From Alkalimonas sp. (GTDB lineage: Bacteria; Pseudomonadota; Gammaproteobacteria; Enterobacterales; Alteromonadaceae): a stretch of 5,959 nucleotides of DNA. The translations under genes were made by a program, and so were the position numbers. The stretch's first letter is position 1. The number at the start of each line of letters is the position of its first letter. The notes beneath the pieces were generated by a model, which saw only the letters and a program-made list of their open reading frames with translations, was not told where the DNA came from and searched no databases. The stretch lies in contig SKGJ01000160.1 in assembly GCA_007117525.1 (NCBI GenBank), positions 1 through 5,959 on the forward strand, in the 5' to 3' direction. Below, piece after piece: positions 1-5,417 of the stretch.

Positions 1-443
1 CTGCGCTCAGTCAGGCCATCATGGCTGCTTTTCCAGCGCAACTGGGAACCATTGAAGTGCAAAGGTCGACTTGGTTCCCGCTGCAACGCTTGCATGCGTT
101 ATCCTATTATCAGCAACGGCTGGTATTGGTGGGGGATGCCGCCCATGCCATTCATCCGATGGCCGGGCAGGGGGTGAACGTTGGCTTTGCCGATGCGGCC
201 TTATTGTGCCAGTTGTTGCAGCAAGCAGGTGTGGCTGCGCTCGAGCAGCCGCAAGCGCTACTGAGACGCTATCAGCAGCACCGTCAGCCGCAAAACTGGT
301 TGATGATGAGCGGCATGGATGCACTCTATCAGGGCTTTGGCAGCCGGTGGCCACTGGTCAGGCAGCTACGACAATTGGGCTTGGTGCTGGCCGGGCGAAG
401 TAGCTTGCTGAAAAAGCTGGTAACCCGTTATGCCACAGGCTAA
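1..443 (+). CDS. ubiF: UbiF-like ubiquinone-biosynthesis FAD monooxygenase, C-terminal part (5' end outside window)
   Basis: This is the C-terminal third or so (about 146 codons, frame starting at base 3) of a UbiH/UbiF/VisC flavin hydroxylase; E. coli UbiF is about 390 residues. UbiF hydroxylates the demethoxy-ubiquinone ring late in aerobic ubiquinone synthesis. Seen directly: the second FAD-binding motif GDAAHAIHPMAGQG (about 132-173), preceded by FPLQRLHALSY and a hydrophobic LVLVGD strand. The tail contains MSGMDALYQGF followed by RQLGLVLAGRSSLLKK and ends RYATG at TAA 441-443. From memory, E. coli UbiF ends with a closely similar SGMDLFYAGF...LGLMAAERAGVLKR...KYALG segment, which favours UbiF over UbiH or UbiI. 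Position supports this: in E. coli ubiF also lies next to the metT-leuW-gln tRNA cluster. The ATG at 21 is internal, because the frame is open to the window edge. Assignment within the Ubi hydroxylases is likely but rests on a fragment. Confidence 0.85.
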   Translation, partial: ALSQAIMAAFPAQLGTIEVQRSTWFPLQRLHALSYYQQRLVLVGDAAHAIHPMAGQGVNVGFADAALLCQLLQQAGVAALEQPQALLRRYQQHRQPQNWLMMSGMDALYQGFGSRWPLVRQLRQLGLVLAGRSSLLKKLVTRYATG

Positions 444-494
444 GCGGGGTACATACAATGAGATTGAAATTCAGTGATGATTTGCTGCTGAGAA

Positions 495-569
495 TGGCAG
501 GGGTGCCAGGATTCGAACCTGGGCATGGCGGGATCAAAACCCGCTGCCTTACCGCTTGGCTACACCCCT
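495..569 (-). tRNA. glnW: tRNA-Gln (anticodon TTG), distal copy
   Basis: A 75-nt tRNA with an encoded CCA (complement of 495-497). The acceptor arm AGGGGTG pairs with CACCCCT over 7 bp, the discriminator is G73, and the T-arm carries GGTTCGAATCC. The anticodon loop is TTTTGAT, giving TTG (complement of 535-537). G73 and a weak first pair fit glutaminyl-tRNA synthetase recognition, though the first pair here is A1-U72 rather than the U1-A72 of E. coli. It is the last gene of the Met-Leu-Gln-Gln cluster and identical to the copy at 600-674. The symbol is assigned by order relative to E. coli metT-leuW-glnU-glnW. Confidence 0.97.
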
Positions 570-599
570 AACAAGGATTTACAATCGAAGAATGAGAAA

Positions 600-674
600 T
601 GGCAGGGGTGCCAGGATTCGAACCTGGGCATGGCGGGATCAAAACCCGCTGCCTTACCGCTTGGCTACACCCCT
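600..674 (-). tRNA. glnU: tRNA-Gln (anticodon TTG), proximal copy
   Basis: A 75-nt tRNA identical base for base to the one at 495-569, with encoded CCA, discriminator G73 and anticodon TTG (complement of 640-642). It is the third gene of the cluster, 27 bp after tRNA-Leu and 30 bp before the second tRNA-Gln, so processing from one precursor is expected. The symbol is assigned by order only. Confidence 0.97.
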
Positions 675-701
675 GCAGTGTCTCTCCTTGCCTGGTACAC
701 T

Positions 702-786
702 TGGTGCGGAAGGAGAGACTCGAACTCTCACACCTCGCGGCGCTGGAACCTAAATCCAGTGCGTCTACCAATTCCGCCACTTCCGC
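702..786 (-). tRNA. leuW: tRNA-Leu (anticodon TAG)
   Basis: An 85-nt class II tRNA with a long variable arm and encoded CCA (complement of 702-704), discriminator A73, and acceptor GCGGAAG pairing with CTTCCGC. The anticodon stem CTGGA/TCCAG closes loop TTTAGGT, giving anticodon TAG (complement of 750-752), which reads CUA and other CUN codons. A73 is a known leucyl-tRNA synthetase determinant. It is second in the cluster, 21 bp after tRNA-Met, the same place as leuW in E. coli. Confidence 0.97.
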
Positions 787-807
787 AGCATACCTGAAGA
801 GAAGAAG

Positions 808-884
808 TGGTGGCTACAGCGGGAATCGAACCTGCGACCCCAGCATTATGAGTGCTGTGCTCTAACCAGCTGAGCTATGTAGCC
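808..884 (-). tRNA. metT: Elongator tRNA-Met (anticodon CAT)
   Basis: A 77-nt tRNA with encoded CCA (complement of 808-810), discriminator A73, and acceptor GGCTACA pairing with TGTAGCC. The anticodon loop CTCATAA gives CAT (complement of 848-850). It has a normal first acceptor pair, so it is not the initiator, which carries a C1-A72 mismatch. The body matches remembered E. coli metT far better than the lysidine-modified tRNA-Ile(CAT), whose acceptor stem differs. It is the first gene of the cluster, behind the promoter at 915-943. Confidence 0.95.
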
Positions 885-914
885 ACGTTAACTTGTCTTC
901 AGCAAGTGGCGCGT

Positions 915-943
915 ATTATCCGTATCTGCTTTGGCAGCGTCAA
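915..943 (-). promoter_or_regulatory. Sigma-70 promoter of the tRNA cluster
   Basis: Reading leftwards on the minus strand: -35 TTGACG (complement of 938-943), a 17-bp spacer, and -10 GATAAT (complement of 915-920). Each hexamer matches the consensus at 5 of 6 positions. The discriminator after the -10 is ACGCGCC, GC-rich as in stringently controlled stable-RNA promoters. Upstream of the -35 is an A/T-rich stretch (about 947-960, AATTTGCAAAAAA on the minus strand) that could act as an UP element. The expected start is near 908, giving a leader of about 24 nt. A 5-bp hairpin (891-895 with 903-907) lies within it, before mature tRNA-Met. No transcription data; the call rests on sequence alone. 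Confidence 0.8.
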
Positions 944-1006
944 CCGTTTTTTGCAAATTATGCCGGCTGCCAAAGCCCGTTTGCTGGTTTTATACCCAAA
1001 GCAGCC
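926..1006. repeat. Inverted repeat family across the tRNA promoter
   Basis: The arm GCTTTGGCAGC at 928-938 is the exact reverse complement of GCTGCCAAAGC at 966-976 (11 bp, 27-nt loop). A third related copy at 996-1004 (CCAAAGCAG) is the exact reverse complement of 926-934, so the left arm has two possible partners. The left arm fills the spacer and touches the -35 of the tRNA promoter. No T-run follows on either strand, so it does not look like an intrinsic terminator. Function unknown. Confidence 0.6.
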
Positions 1007-1035
1007 AAGGGATGGTGGATAATCACGCCAATTGC

Positions 1036-2127
1036 TTACACATTGAACAGGAAATGCATCACATCGCCGTCTTTCACGATGTAGTTTTTGCCTTCTACCC
1101 GAAGCTTACCCGCTTCTTTGGCACCGGCTTCGCCCTTGCAGGCGATGAAATCATCAAAGCCAATCACCTCAGCACGGATAAAGCCTTTTTCAAAGTCGGT
1201 GTGAATAACGCCGGCGGCTCTTGGTGCACTGGCTCCAATGGCAACGGTCCAGGCCCGAACTTCTTTCACACCTGCGGTGAAGTAGGTTTGCAGGCTTAGC
1301 AGCGAGTAGCCACCGCGGATCACTCGGTTCAGACCGGGCTCTTCCAGGCCTAAGTCCGCCATAAACTCGGCTTTTTCATCATCGTCCAGCTCGGCGATTT
1401 CGGACTCAATAGCGGCACATACCGGTACGACAATGGCATCTTCTTTGGCGGCAATGTCGCGCACAATGTCGAGGTAGGGGTTGTTCTCAAAACCATCTTC
1501 AGTCACATTGGCGATGTACATGGTCGGCTTGATGGTCAGGAAGTTCATGTAGCTCACCAGGGCCACTTCTTCCGGTTCCAGCACCAGCTGACGCAGGGTC
1601 AGGCCCTGTTCCAGGTGCGCCTTCACCTTGGCTAGCACCTCCAACTCGGCTTTGGCATCTTTGTCGCCTGATTTGGCTTTCTTACCAACCCGCAGCATGG
1701 CCCGTTCGGCACTTTCCATATCGGCCAGCACCAGTTCCATATTGATGGTGTCGATGTCGTCGGCTGGGTCGACTTTACCGGCAACATGCACGATGTTGTC
1801 GTCGTCAAAGCAGCGCACCACATGGCCGATGGCATCGGTTTCCCGGATATTGGCCAGGAACTTATTGCCAAGACCTTCGCCTTTGGAAGCGCCTTTGACC
1901 AGACCGGCGATATCAACGAACTCCATGGTGGTTGGGATCACCCGTTGTGGGTTGACGATCTCAGCCAGTTGGGTCAAACGCTGATCCGGCACCGGGACTA
2001 CGCCGGTGTTGGGCTCGATGGTGCAAAATGGAAAGTTTGCCGCTTCGATGCCGGCTTTGGTCAAAGCGTTGAACAGGGTGGATTTACCAACATTTGGTAA
2101 ACCGACAATTCCACATTTAAATCCCAT
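1036..2127 (-). CDS. ychF: Ribosome-associated ATPase YchF (OBG family, OLA1 homologue)
   Basis: A complete 363-residue protein, the usual bacterial YchF length. Motifs seen: P-loop GLPNVGKS (9-16), TIEPN switch region (36-40), DIAG G3 motif (72-75), and NVTE (207-210) in place of the NKxD guanine motif. The last is the family signature for preferring ATP over GTP. Further features are a helical, charged insert at about 127-200 (the family's coiled coil), a C-terminal TGS domain at about 278-361, the family's His114 (NIVH) and the conserved Cys5 and Cys35. YchF binds ribosomes and is linked in E. coli to translation and oxidative-stress control. The ATG (complement of 2125-2127) follows AGGA with a 7-nt gap. 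It is the last gene of rplY-pth-ychF, 37 bp after pth. No intrinsic terminator is evident between its stop and the tRNA promoter. Confidence 0.97.
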   Translation of the reverse strand: MGFKCGIVGLPNVGKSTLFNALTKAGIEAANFPFCTIEPNTGVVPVPDQRLTQLAEIVNPQRVIPTTMEFVDIAGLVKGASKGEGLGNKFLANIRETDAIGHVVRCFDDDNIVHVAGKVDPADDIDTINMELVLADMESAERAMLRVGKKAKSGDKDAKAELEVLAKVKAHLEQGLTLRQLVLEPEEVALVSYMNFLTIKPTMYIANVTEDGFENNPYLDIVRDIAAKEDAIVVPVCAAIESEIAELDDDEKAEFMADLGLEEPGLNRVIRGGYSLLSLQTYFTAGVKEVRAWTVAIGASAPRAAGVIHTDFEKGFIRAEVIGFDDFIACKGEAGAKEAGKLRVEGKNYIVKDGDVMHFLFNV

Positions 2128-2164
2128 GACAGTGTCCTATTCCAGTGCAGCGCCGTGCTGCCGG

Positions 2165-2761
2165 TTAAGCGGAGCTGGCCTGAAAGCTGTGCAAACGGCT
2201 TTGCGCTTTGACCAGACCATCCTTTAGCAGTATCGGCAGGCAACGCAGTGCTTCATCGATACTGGCTTCGATTAATAATTGTTCACTGGCTGGTGCTTTG
2301 CCTAGCACATAGCCGGTAACCTTGTGTTTATCCCCTGGATGGCCAATACCAAGCCGCAACCGCAAAAAGTTGCTGTTGTTGCCTAAGCGGGCTGTGGTGT
2401 CTTTTAAACCATTATGGCCGGCATGGCCACCGCCGACTTTGAGTTTGGCAACGCCCGGCGGCAACGCCAGTTCATCGTGCACAACCAGAATCTGTTCGGG
2501 CGGTATTTTGTAAAAATTAGCCATTGCCTGCACGGCTTTACCGCTCAGGTTCATGTAGGTGGTGGGGATAAGCAGTTTGATGTCTTGTGCTGCCAGTTGA
2601 ACACGGGCAGTGTCACCAAAAAATTTGGGCTCGTGTTTTAACGACGTCTGAGTTTGTCGTGCCAGTTGTTCAACAAACCAGGCTCCGGCATTGTGTCTGG
2701 TTTGGCTGTATTCGGGGCCTGGATTCGCCAGGCCCACGATCAGCTGGATCGGCTGGGACAT
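2165..2761 (-). CDS. pth: Peptidyl-tRNA hydrolase
   Basis: A complete 198-residue Pth (E. coli 194). It hydrolyses the ester bond of peptidyl-tRNAs released from stalled ribosomes, recycling tRNA in the cytoplasm. Every catalytic and binding residue known from E. coli is present with a +3 offset: Asn13 (GLANPG), His23 (RHNAG, the catalytic His20), Asn71 (TYMNLSG), Asp96 (HDEL, E. coli Asp93), and His116/Asn117 (GHNGL). The later [11 protein letters not shown] block and a basic C-terminal helix are typical. One oddity: the usual HDELDLPPG reads HDELALPPG, with Ala99 replacing an Asp. The ATG shares its first base with the rplY stop (TAATG), and no good Shine-Dalgarno is seen, so translation probably depends on coupling to rplY. 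ychF follows 37 bp downstream. Confidence 0.97.
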   Translation of the reverse strand: MSQPIQLIVGLANPGPEYSQTRHNAGAWFVEQLARQTQTSLKHEPKFFGDTARVQLAAQDIKLLIPTTYMNLSGKAVQAMANFYKIPPEQILVVHDELALPPGVAKLKVGGGHAGHNGLKDTTARLGNNSNFLRLRLGIGHPGDKHKVTGYVLGKAPASEQLLIEASIDEALRCLPILLKDGLVKAQSRLHSFQASSA

Positions 2762-3390
2762 TACTCAGCAGATTCGGCTGCTTCACCTTCGCCTTCGTCG
2801 GCATCGACGGCTTTACCAGCAGGCTTGTTGACAGAAACAACAGCCAGGTCATGGCCTTCGCCTTTGGTCAATTGCGTGAAGGTAACGCCTTTTGGTGCAA
2901 CCAGATCAGACAAGTGCAGAGTCTGGCCGATTTCAACATTGGTCAGATCCACTTCAATGAACTCAGGCAGATCTTTTGGCAGCACGTTGATTTCAACTTC
3001 GTTGGCACCGTGAACCACAACGCCGCCTTTCTTAATGGCAACTTCTTCGTTCAGGAAGTGCAGCGGCACAGTGGTGTGCAGCTCTTGGCCAGCTTCAACA
3101 CGTTGGAAATCGACGTGCATGATTTTTGGCTTGAACGGGTGACGCTGCATATCTTTAACGATGGCCTGGATCTTTTCTTTGCCGACATTCAGAGTCAGAA
3201 TGTGCGAGTAGAAAGATTCGAAGCTTTGTGCTTTTAACAGCTTAGAGTGCTCTAAAGTGATTGACAGAGCATCTTTGTGACCACCGTAAATGATGGCTGG
3301 TACTTTATCCTGATGACGCAGGCGGCGGCTCGCACCTTTCCCCAGGTCAGTCCGGACTTCAGCATCTAAAGTATAAATTGCGTCAGACAT
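2761..3390 (-). CDS. rplY: 50S ribosomal protein bL25, long CTC/TL5 form
   Basis: A 209-residue protein that binds 5S rRNA in the large subunit. The N-terminal L25 domain (about 6-96) shows [23 protein letters not shown] and [15 protein letters not shown], aligning with short E. coli L25 (94 aa). The C-terminal beta domain (about 98-188, [34 protein letters not shown]) is the CTC/TL5 extension found in many bacteria but not E. coli. It ends in a low-complexity acidic tail (about 196-209). The start chosen is the ATG at complement 3388-3390 (MSDAIYTL), because it follows GGAG with a 6-nt gap. An in-frame ATG 30 nt upstream (complement 3418-3420) would add [10 protein letters not shown], which lies over the leader and is not typical of the family. 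The stop overlaps the pth start by one base. Confidence 0.96.
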   Translation of the reverse strand: MSDAIYTLDAEVRTDLGKGASRRLRHQDKVPAIIYGGHKDALSITLEHSKLLKAQSFESFYSHILTLNVGKEKIQAIVKDMQRHPFKPKIMHVDFQRVEAGQELHTTVPLHFLNEEVAIKKGGVVVHGANEVEINVLPKDLPEFIEVDLTNVEIGQTLHLSDLVAPKGVTFTQLTKGEGHDLAVVSVNKPAGKAVDADEGEGEAAESAE

Positions 3391-3462
3391 GGTATTCTCC
3401 AGTAATTCATAAGGTTCCACAGACCGCGACCAGACTGTGGGACGTAGGCCCCCTTAAAAGGG
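3391..3462 (-). promoter_or_regulatory. Structured rplY mRNA leader, candidate bL25 autoregulatory region
   Basis: From the predicted start near 3462 to the ATG, the leader is about 72 nt. It can form two stem-loops: CCCUU/AAGGG at its very 5' end (3451-3462) and CCACAG/CUGUGG (3435-3440 with 3417-3422, 12-nt loop). The second ends 16 nt before the GGAG. Autogenous control of rplY through its leader is reported for E. coli and relatives. Whether these hairpins mimic the 5S rRNA site is not visible to me and remains an inference. Confidence 0.4.
3397..3400 (-). promoter_or_regulatory. Ribosome-binding site deciding the rplY start
   Basis: GGAG on the minus strand, six bases before the ATG at complement 3388-3390. 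It lies inside the frame opened by the further upstream ATG at 3420, which has no comparable site, and so supports the 209-residue form of bL25. Confidence 0.8.
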
Positions 3463-3468
3463 CGCGAC

Positions 3469-3497
3469 ATGATACCACTGGTGCTTTTTGTGCGCAA
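3469..3497 (-). promoter_or_regulatory. Promoter of rplY-pth-ychF
   Basis: On the minus strand: TTGCGC (-35, complement of 3492-3497, weak, 3 of 6), a 17-bp spacer, and TATCAT (-10, complement of 3469-3474, 5 of 6). A TGG directly before the -10 makes it an extended -10 promoter, which offsets the weak -35. The discriminator GTCGCGCCC is GC-rich, like that of the tRNA promoter in this window. It lies directly after the prs terminator, as expected for a separate unit. Confidence 0.65.
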
Positions 3498-3500
3498 TTG

Positions 3501-3524
3501 AAAAAGGCACCCGAAGGTGCCTTT
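3501..3524 (-). terminator. Intrinsic terminator after prs
   Basis: On the minus strand, AAAGGCACC and GGTGCCTTT form a perfect 9-bp stem (3516-3524 with 3503-3511) around a TTCG tetraloop, and the RNA ends in a run of U (complement of 3501-3505, continuing the stem's UUU). It lies 19 bp past the prs stop. On the + strand the stem is also followed by TTT only, so the minus direction is favoured. It separates lolB-ispE-prs from rplY-pth-ychF. Confidence 0.93.
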
Positions 3525-3543
3525 AGTCTGCAGTCGATGTGAC

Positions 3544-4488
3544 TTAATCAAACATCGACGAAATCGATTCTTCGTTGCTGATGCGACGAATGCACTCGGC
3601 CATCATTTCGCTCAGTGACAGCTGGCGTACTTTGGCCACTTTCTTCATCTCGGCGCTCAGTGGAATGGTGTCGGTCACGATCAGTTCATCAATCACCGAA
3701 TTGGCAATAATCTGAGGTGCATTGCCAGAGAATACCGGATGGGTAGCGTAGGCAAAGACCCGCTTAGCACCATGCTCTTTCAGCGCTTCGGCCGCTTTAC
3801 ACAGCGTGCCGCCGGTATCGATCATGTCGTCGACCAGGATGCAATCGCGATCTTTCACATCACCAATGATGTGCATCACTTGCGATACATTGGCTTTTGG
3901 ACGACGTTTGTCAATGATGGCCAGATCGGCATCGTTCAGCAGCTTGGCCACCGCACGGGCACGGACTACGCCGCCGATATCCGGGGAGACCACCACCGGT
4001 GATTGCAGATCCTGCTTGCGCATGTCTTCCAGCAATACCGGGCTGGCGAAGACGTTATCGACTGGCACATCAAAGAACCCTTGAATTTGCTCGGCATGCA
4101 AATCAACGGTCAGCACCCGATCCACGCCGACACTGGACAGAAAGTCGGCGACAACTTTGGCGGTAATGGGTACCCGGGCAGAACGAACCCGGCGGTCCTG
4201 ACGGGCGTAACCAAAATAAGGCAATACCGCAGTGATCCGGCCGGCTGAGGCGCGACGTAATGCATCCACCATCACGATCAGTTCCATCAGGTTGTCGTTG
4301 GTGGGTGCGCAGGTGGACTGGATGATGAAAACATCGGAGCCACGGACGTTTTCATTGATCATCACGCTGACTTCGCCATCGCTGAAACGGCCAACGTCGG
4401 CATCACCGAGTTTGATGTAGAGCCGGCTGGCAATTTTGTTCGCGAGTTCTGGTACGGCGTTACCAGCAAAAACCTTCATATCGGGCAC
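3544..4488 (-). CDS. prs: Ribose-phosphate pyrophosphokinase (PRPP synthetase)
   Basis: A complete 314-residue class I PRPP synthetase (E. coli 315), making PRPP from ribose 5-phosphate and ATP for purine, pyrimidine, NAD, His and Trp synthesis. Seen: RFSDGE (34-39), YARQDRR (94-100, ATP site), [12 protein letters not shown] (129-140, including His131), [12 protein letters not shown] (168-179), the flexible-loop KRRPKAN (194-200) and the PRPP/ribose-phosphate loop [10 protein letters not shown] (219-228). It ends [14 protein letters not shown], nearly as in E. coli. The start codon is GTG (complement of 4486-4488, MPDMK), preceded by GAGG with an 8-nt gap; to my recollection E. coli prs also uses GTG. 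An ATG three codons later is a possible but less likely start. The gene follows ispE by 80 bp and ends at a strong terminator. No PurR-box-like palindrome is visible upstream. Confidence 0.98.
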   Translation of the reverse strand: MPDMKVFAGNAVPELANKIASRLYIKLGDADVGRFSDGEVSVMINENVRGSDVFIIQSTCAPTNDNLMELIVMVDALRRASAGRITAVLPYFGYARQDRRVRSARVPITAKVVADFLSSVGVDRVLTVDLHAEQIQGFFDVPVDNVFASPVLLEDMRKQDLQSPVVVSPDIGGVVRARAVAKLLNDADLAIIDKRRPKANVSQVMHIIGDVKDRDCILVDDMIDTGGTLCKAAEALKEHGAKRVFAYATHPVFSGNAPQIIANSVIDELIVTDTIPLSAEMKKVAKVRQLSLSEMMAECIRRISNEESISSMFD

Positions 4489-4531
4489 GGTAGGATCCTC
4501 AGGGCAGTTGGAGTCCGGTTAACAAAATTGA

Positions 4532-4546
4532 CCCTGCGTGGCAGGG
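4532..4546 (-). other. Hairpin between ispE and prs
   Basis: CCCTGC and GCAGGG form a perfect 6-bp GC-rich stem with a 3-nt CAC loop, 22 bp past the ispE stop. On the minus strand it is followed by TCAATTTTGTT, a broken T-run. It could be a weak terminator or attenuator, or an RNA-stability element that changes the prs:ispE ratio. The rest of this 80-bp gap shows no convincing promoter. Confidence 0.4.
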
Positions 4547-4568
4547 CCCTGATGGTGGTAATGGCGCA

Positions 4569-5417
4569 TTACCGAAATGCGGTCAGTGCAGTCAGGGCTG
4601 GTGACTCGCTAACCCCCCTGGCGATGAACCCACTGCAGAAAGCGGGCATATCACGCAAGGCAGCTTCCGCTTGCAAACGATCAGAGAAGGCGGCAAACAC
4701 ACTGGCTCCGGTCCCTGTCATGCGGCTTGGCGCATATTCTAACAACCACTGTAAGGTGATTGCAACATTCGGATAGAGGCGGCAGACCAGAGCCTGGCAG
4801 TCATTGCGCCAGTCGATTTCCTGCAGTTGATTCAACCCGACTTTGGGCGTATTCCGTGGTAAATCAGCATGCTGAAAGATGGTTTTGGTGGAAATATGGC
4901 AATCGGGTGTCACCACCAGATACCAGCAGGAGGGCAGTTCGATGGGGGTGATTTTTTCACCGACACCTTCGGCAAAAGCGGTGCGACCACGGACAAAAAT
5001 GGGTACATCGGCCCCAAGCTGCAAACCAAGCCCAGCCAGTTCATCCTGGCTTAACCCCAGTTGCCACAATTGATTGAGTGCCAACAGGGTGCTGGCAGCA
5101 TCCGATGAGCCTCCCCCAATGCCGCCGCCCAGTGGCAATACCTTATCCAGTTGGATCTGGGCTCCCTGACGGCAGCCGGTGTGTTGTTGCAGCAAACGGG
5201 CCGCTCGAAGCACCAGGTTGTCGTCGTTGACCAGAGCTGGCTGGTTGCAGCTCAACGTCAGCTCTGGACTGCTGTGGCTGCTTAGATGCAGGGTATCGCC
5301 GTAATCGAGCAGTTGGAAAATGCTTTGCAGCTCATGATAGCCATCCGCGCGTTGCCCGGTGATGTGCAGGAACAAATTGAGTTTGGCAATGGCCGGAAGT
5401 GACAATGACCGGCTCAT
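4569..5417 (-). CDS. ispE: 4-diphosphocytidyl-2-C-methyl-D-erythritol kinase (CDP-ME kinase)
   Basis: A complete 282-residue GHMP kinase (E. coli 283). It phosphorylates CDP-methylerythritol with ATP in the MEP pathway to isopentenyl diphosphate. Motifs in order: PAIAKLNLFLHI with Lys12, DGYHEL (25-30), the glycine-rich ATP loop LPLGGGIGGGSSDA (94-107), GADVPIF with catalytic Asp137, and the C-terminal MTGTGASVF (233-241). The ATG (complement of 5415-5417) overlaps the lolB stop as ATGA, indicating coupling. A modest AGGA lies 10 nt upstream inside lolB. The lolB-ispE-prs order is common in Gammaproteobacteria. Nothing is truncated or missing. Confidence 0.97.
   Translation of the reverse strand: MSRSLSLPAIAKLNLFLHITGQRADGYHELQSIFQLLDYGDTLHLSSHSSPELTLSCNQPALVNDDNLVLRAARLLQQHTGCRQGAQIQLDKVLPLGGGIGGGSSDAASTLLALNQLWQLGLSQDELAGLGLQLGADVPIFVRGRTAFAEGVGEKITPIELPSCWYLVVTPDCHISTKTIFQHADLPRNTPKVGLNQLQEIDWRNDCQALVCRLYPNVAITLQWLLEYAPSRMTGTGASVFAAFSDRLQAEAALRDMPAFCSGFIARGVSESPALTALTAFR

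Larger units (their letters stand above)
489..674. repeat. Tandem duplication containing the two identical tRNA-Gln genes
   Basis: The 75-bp tRNA-Gln sequence occurs twice with a 105-bp period. Identity extends slightly past the mature 3' ends on the + strand: TGAGAA before 495 and TGAGAAA before 600, differing by a one-base indel. The flanks on the 5' side of the tRNAs (570 onward and 675 onward) do not match. This fits a local duplication followed by divergence of the spacers while the tRNA bodies stay identical. Confidence 0.8.

Noticed and set aside
19..403. Frames of about 110 residues overlapping ubiF, on the minus strand and in another + frame
   Set aside because: Low-complexity, Ala/Arg-rich peptides in shadow frames of a clearly conserved UbiF C-terminus.
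525..865. Open frames of 65-90 residues across the tRNA cluster on both strands
   Set aside because: They translate tRNA genes (peptides such as GARIRTWAW and RDSNSHTSRRWNLNP are well-known spurious tRNA-antisense products); the tRNA structures explain the sequence.
808..884. The CAT-anticodon tRNA as tRNA-Ile(lysidine) or initiator tRNA
   Set aside because: The acceptor stem and body match elongator tRNA-Met; there is no C1-A72 mismatch, and the acceptor is unlike the GC-rich stem of tRNA-Ile2.
966..1035. An intrinsic terminator for ychF in the gap before the tRNA promoter
   Set aside because: Stems can be drawn, but none is followed by a T-run on the minus strand.
2587..3237. A 216-codon + strand open frame antisense to rplY and pth
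   Set aside because: It is the longest antisense frame, but its peptide shows no recognisable domain, and the minus-strand bL25 frame has full family conservation, a ribosome site and a promoter.
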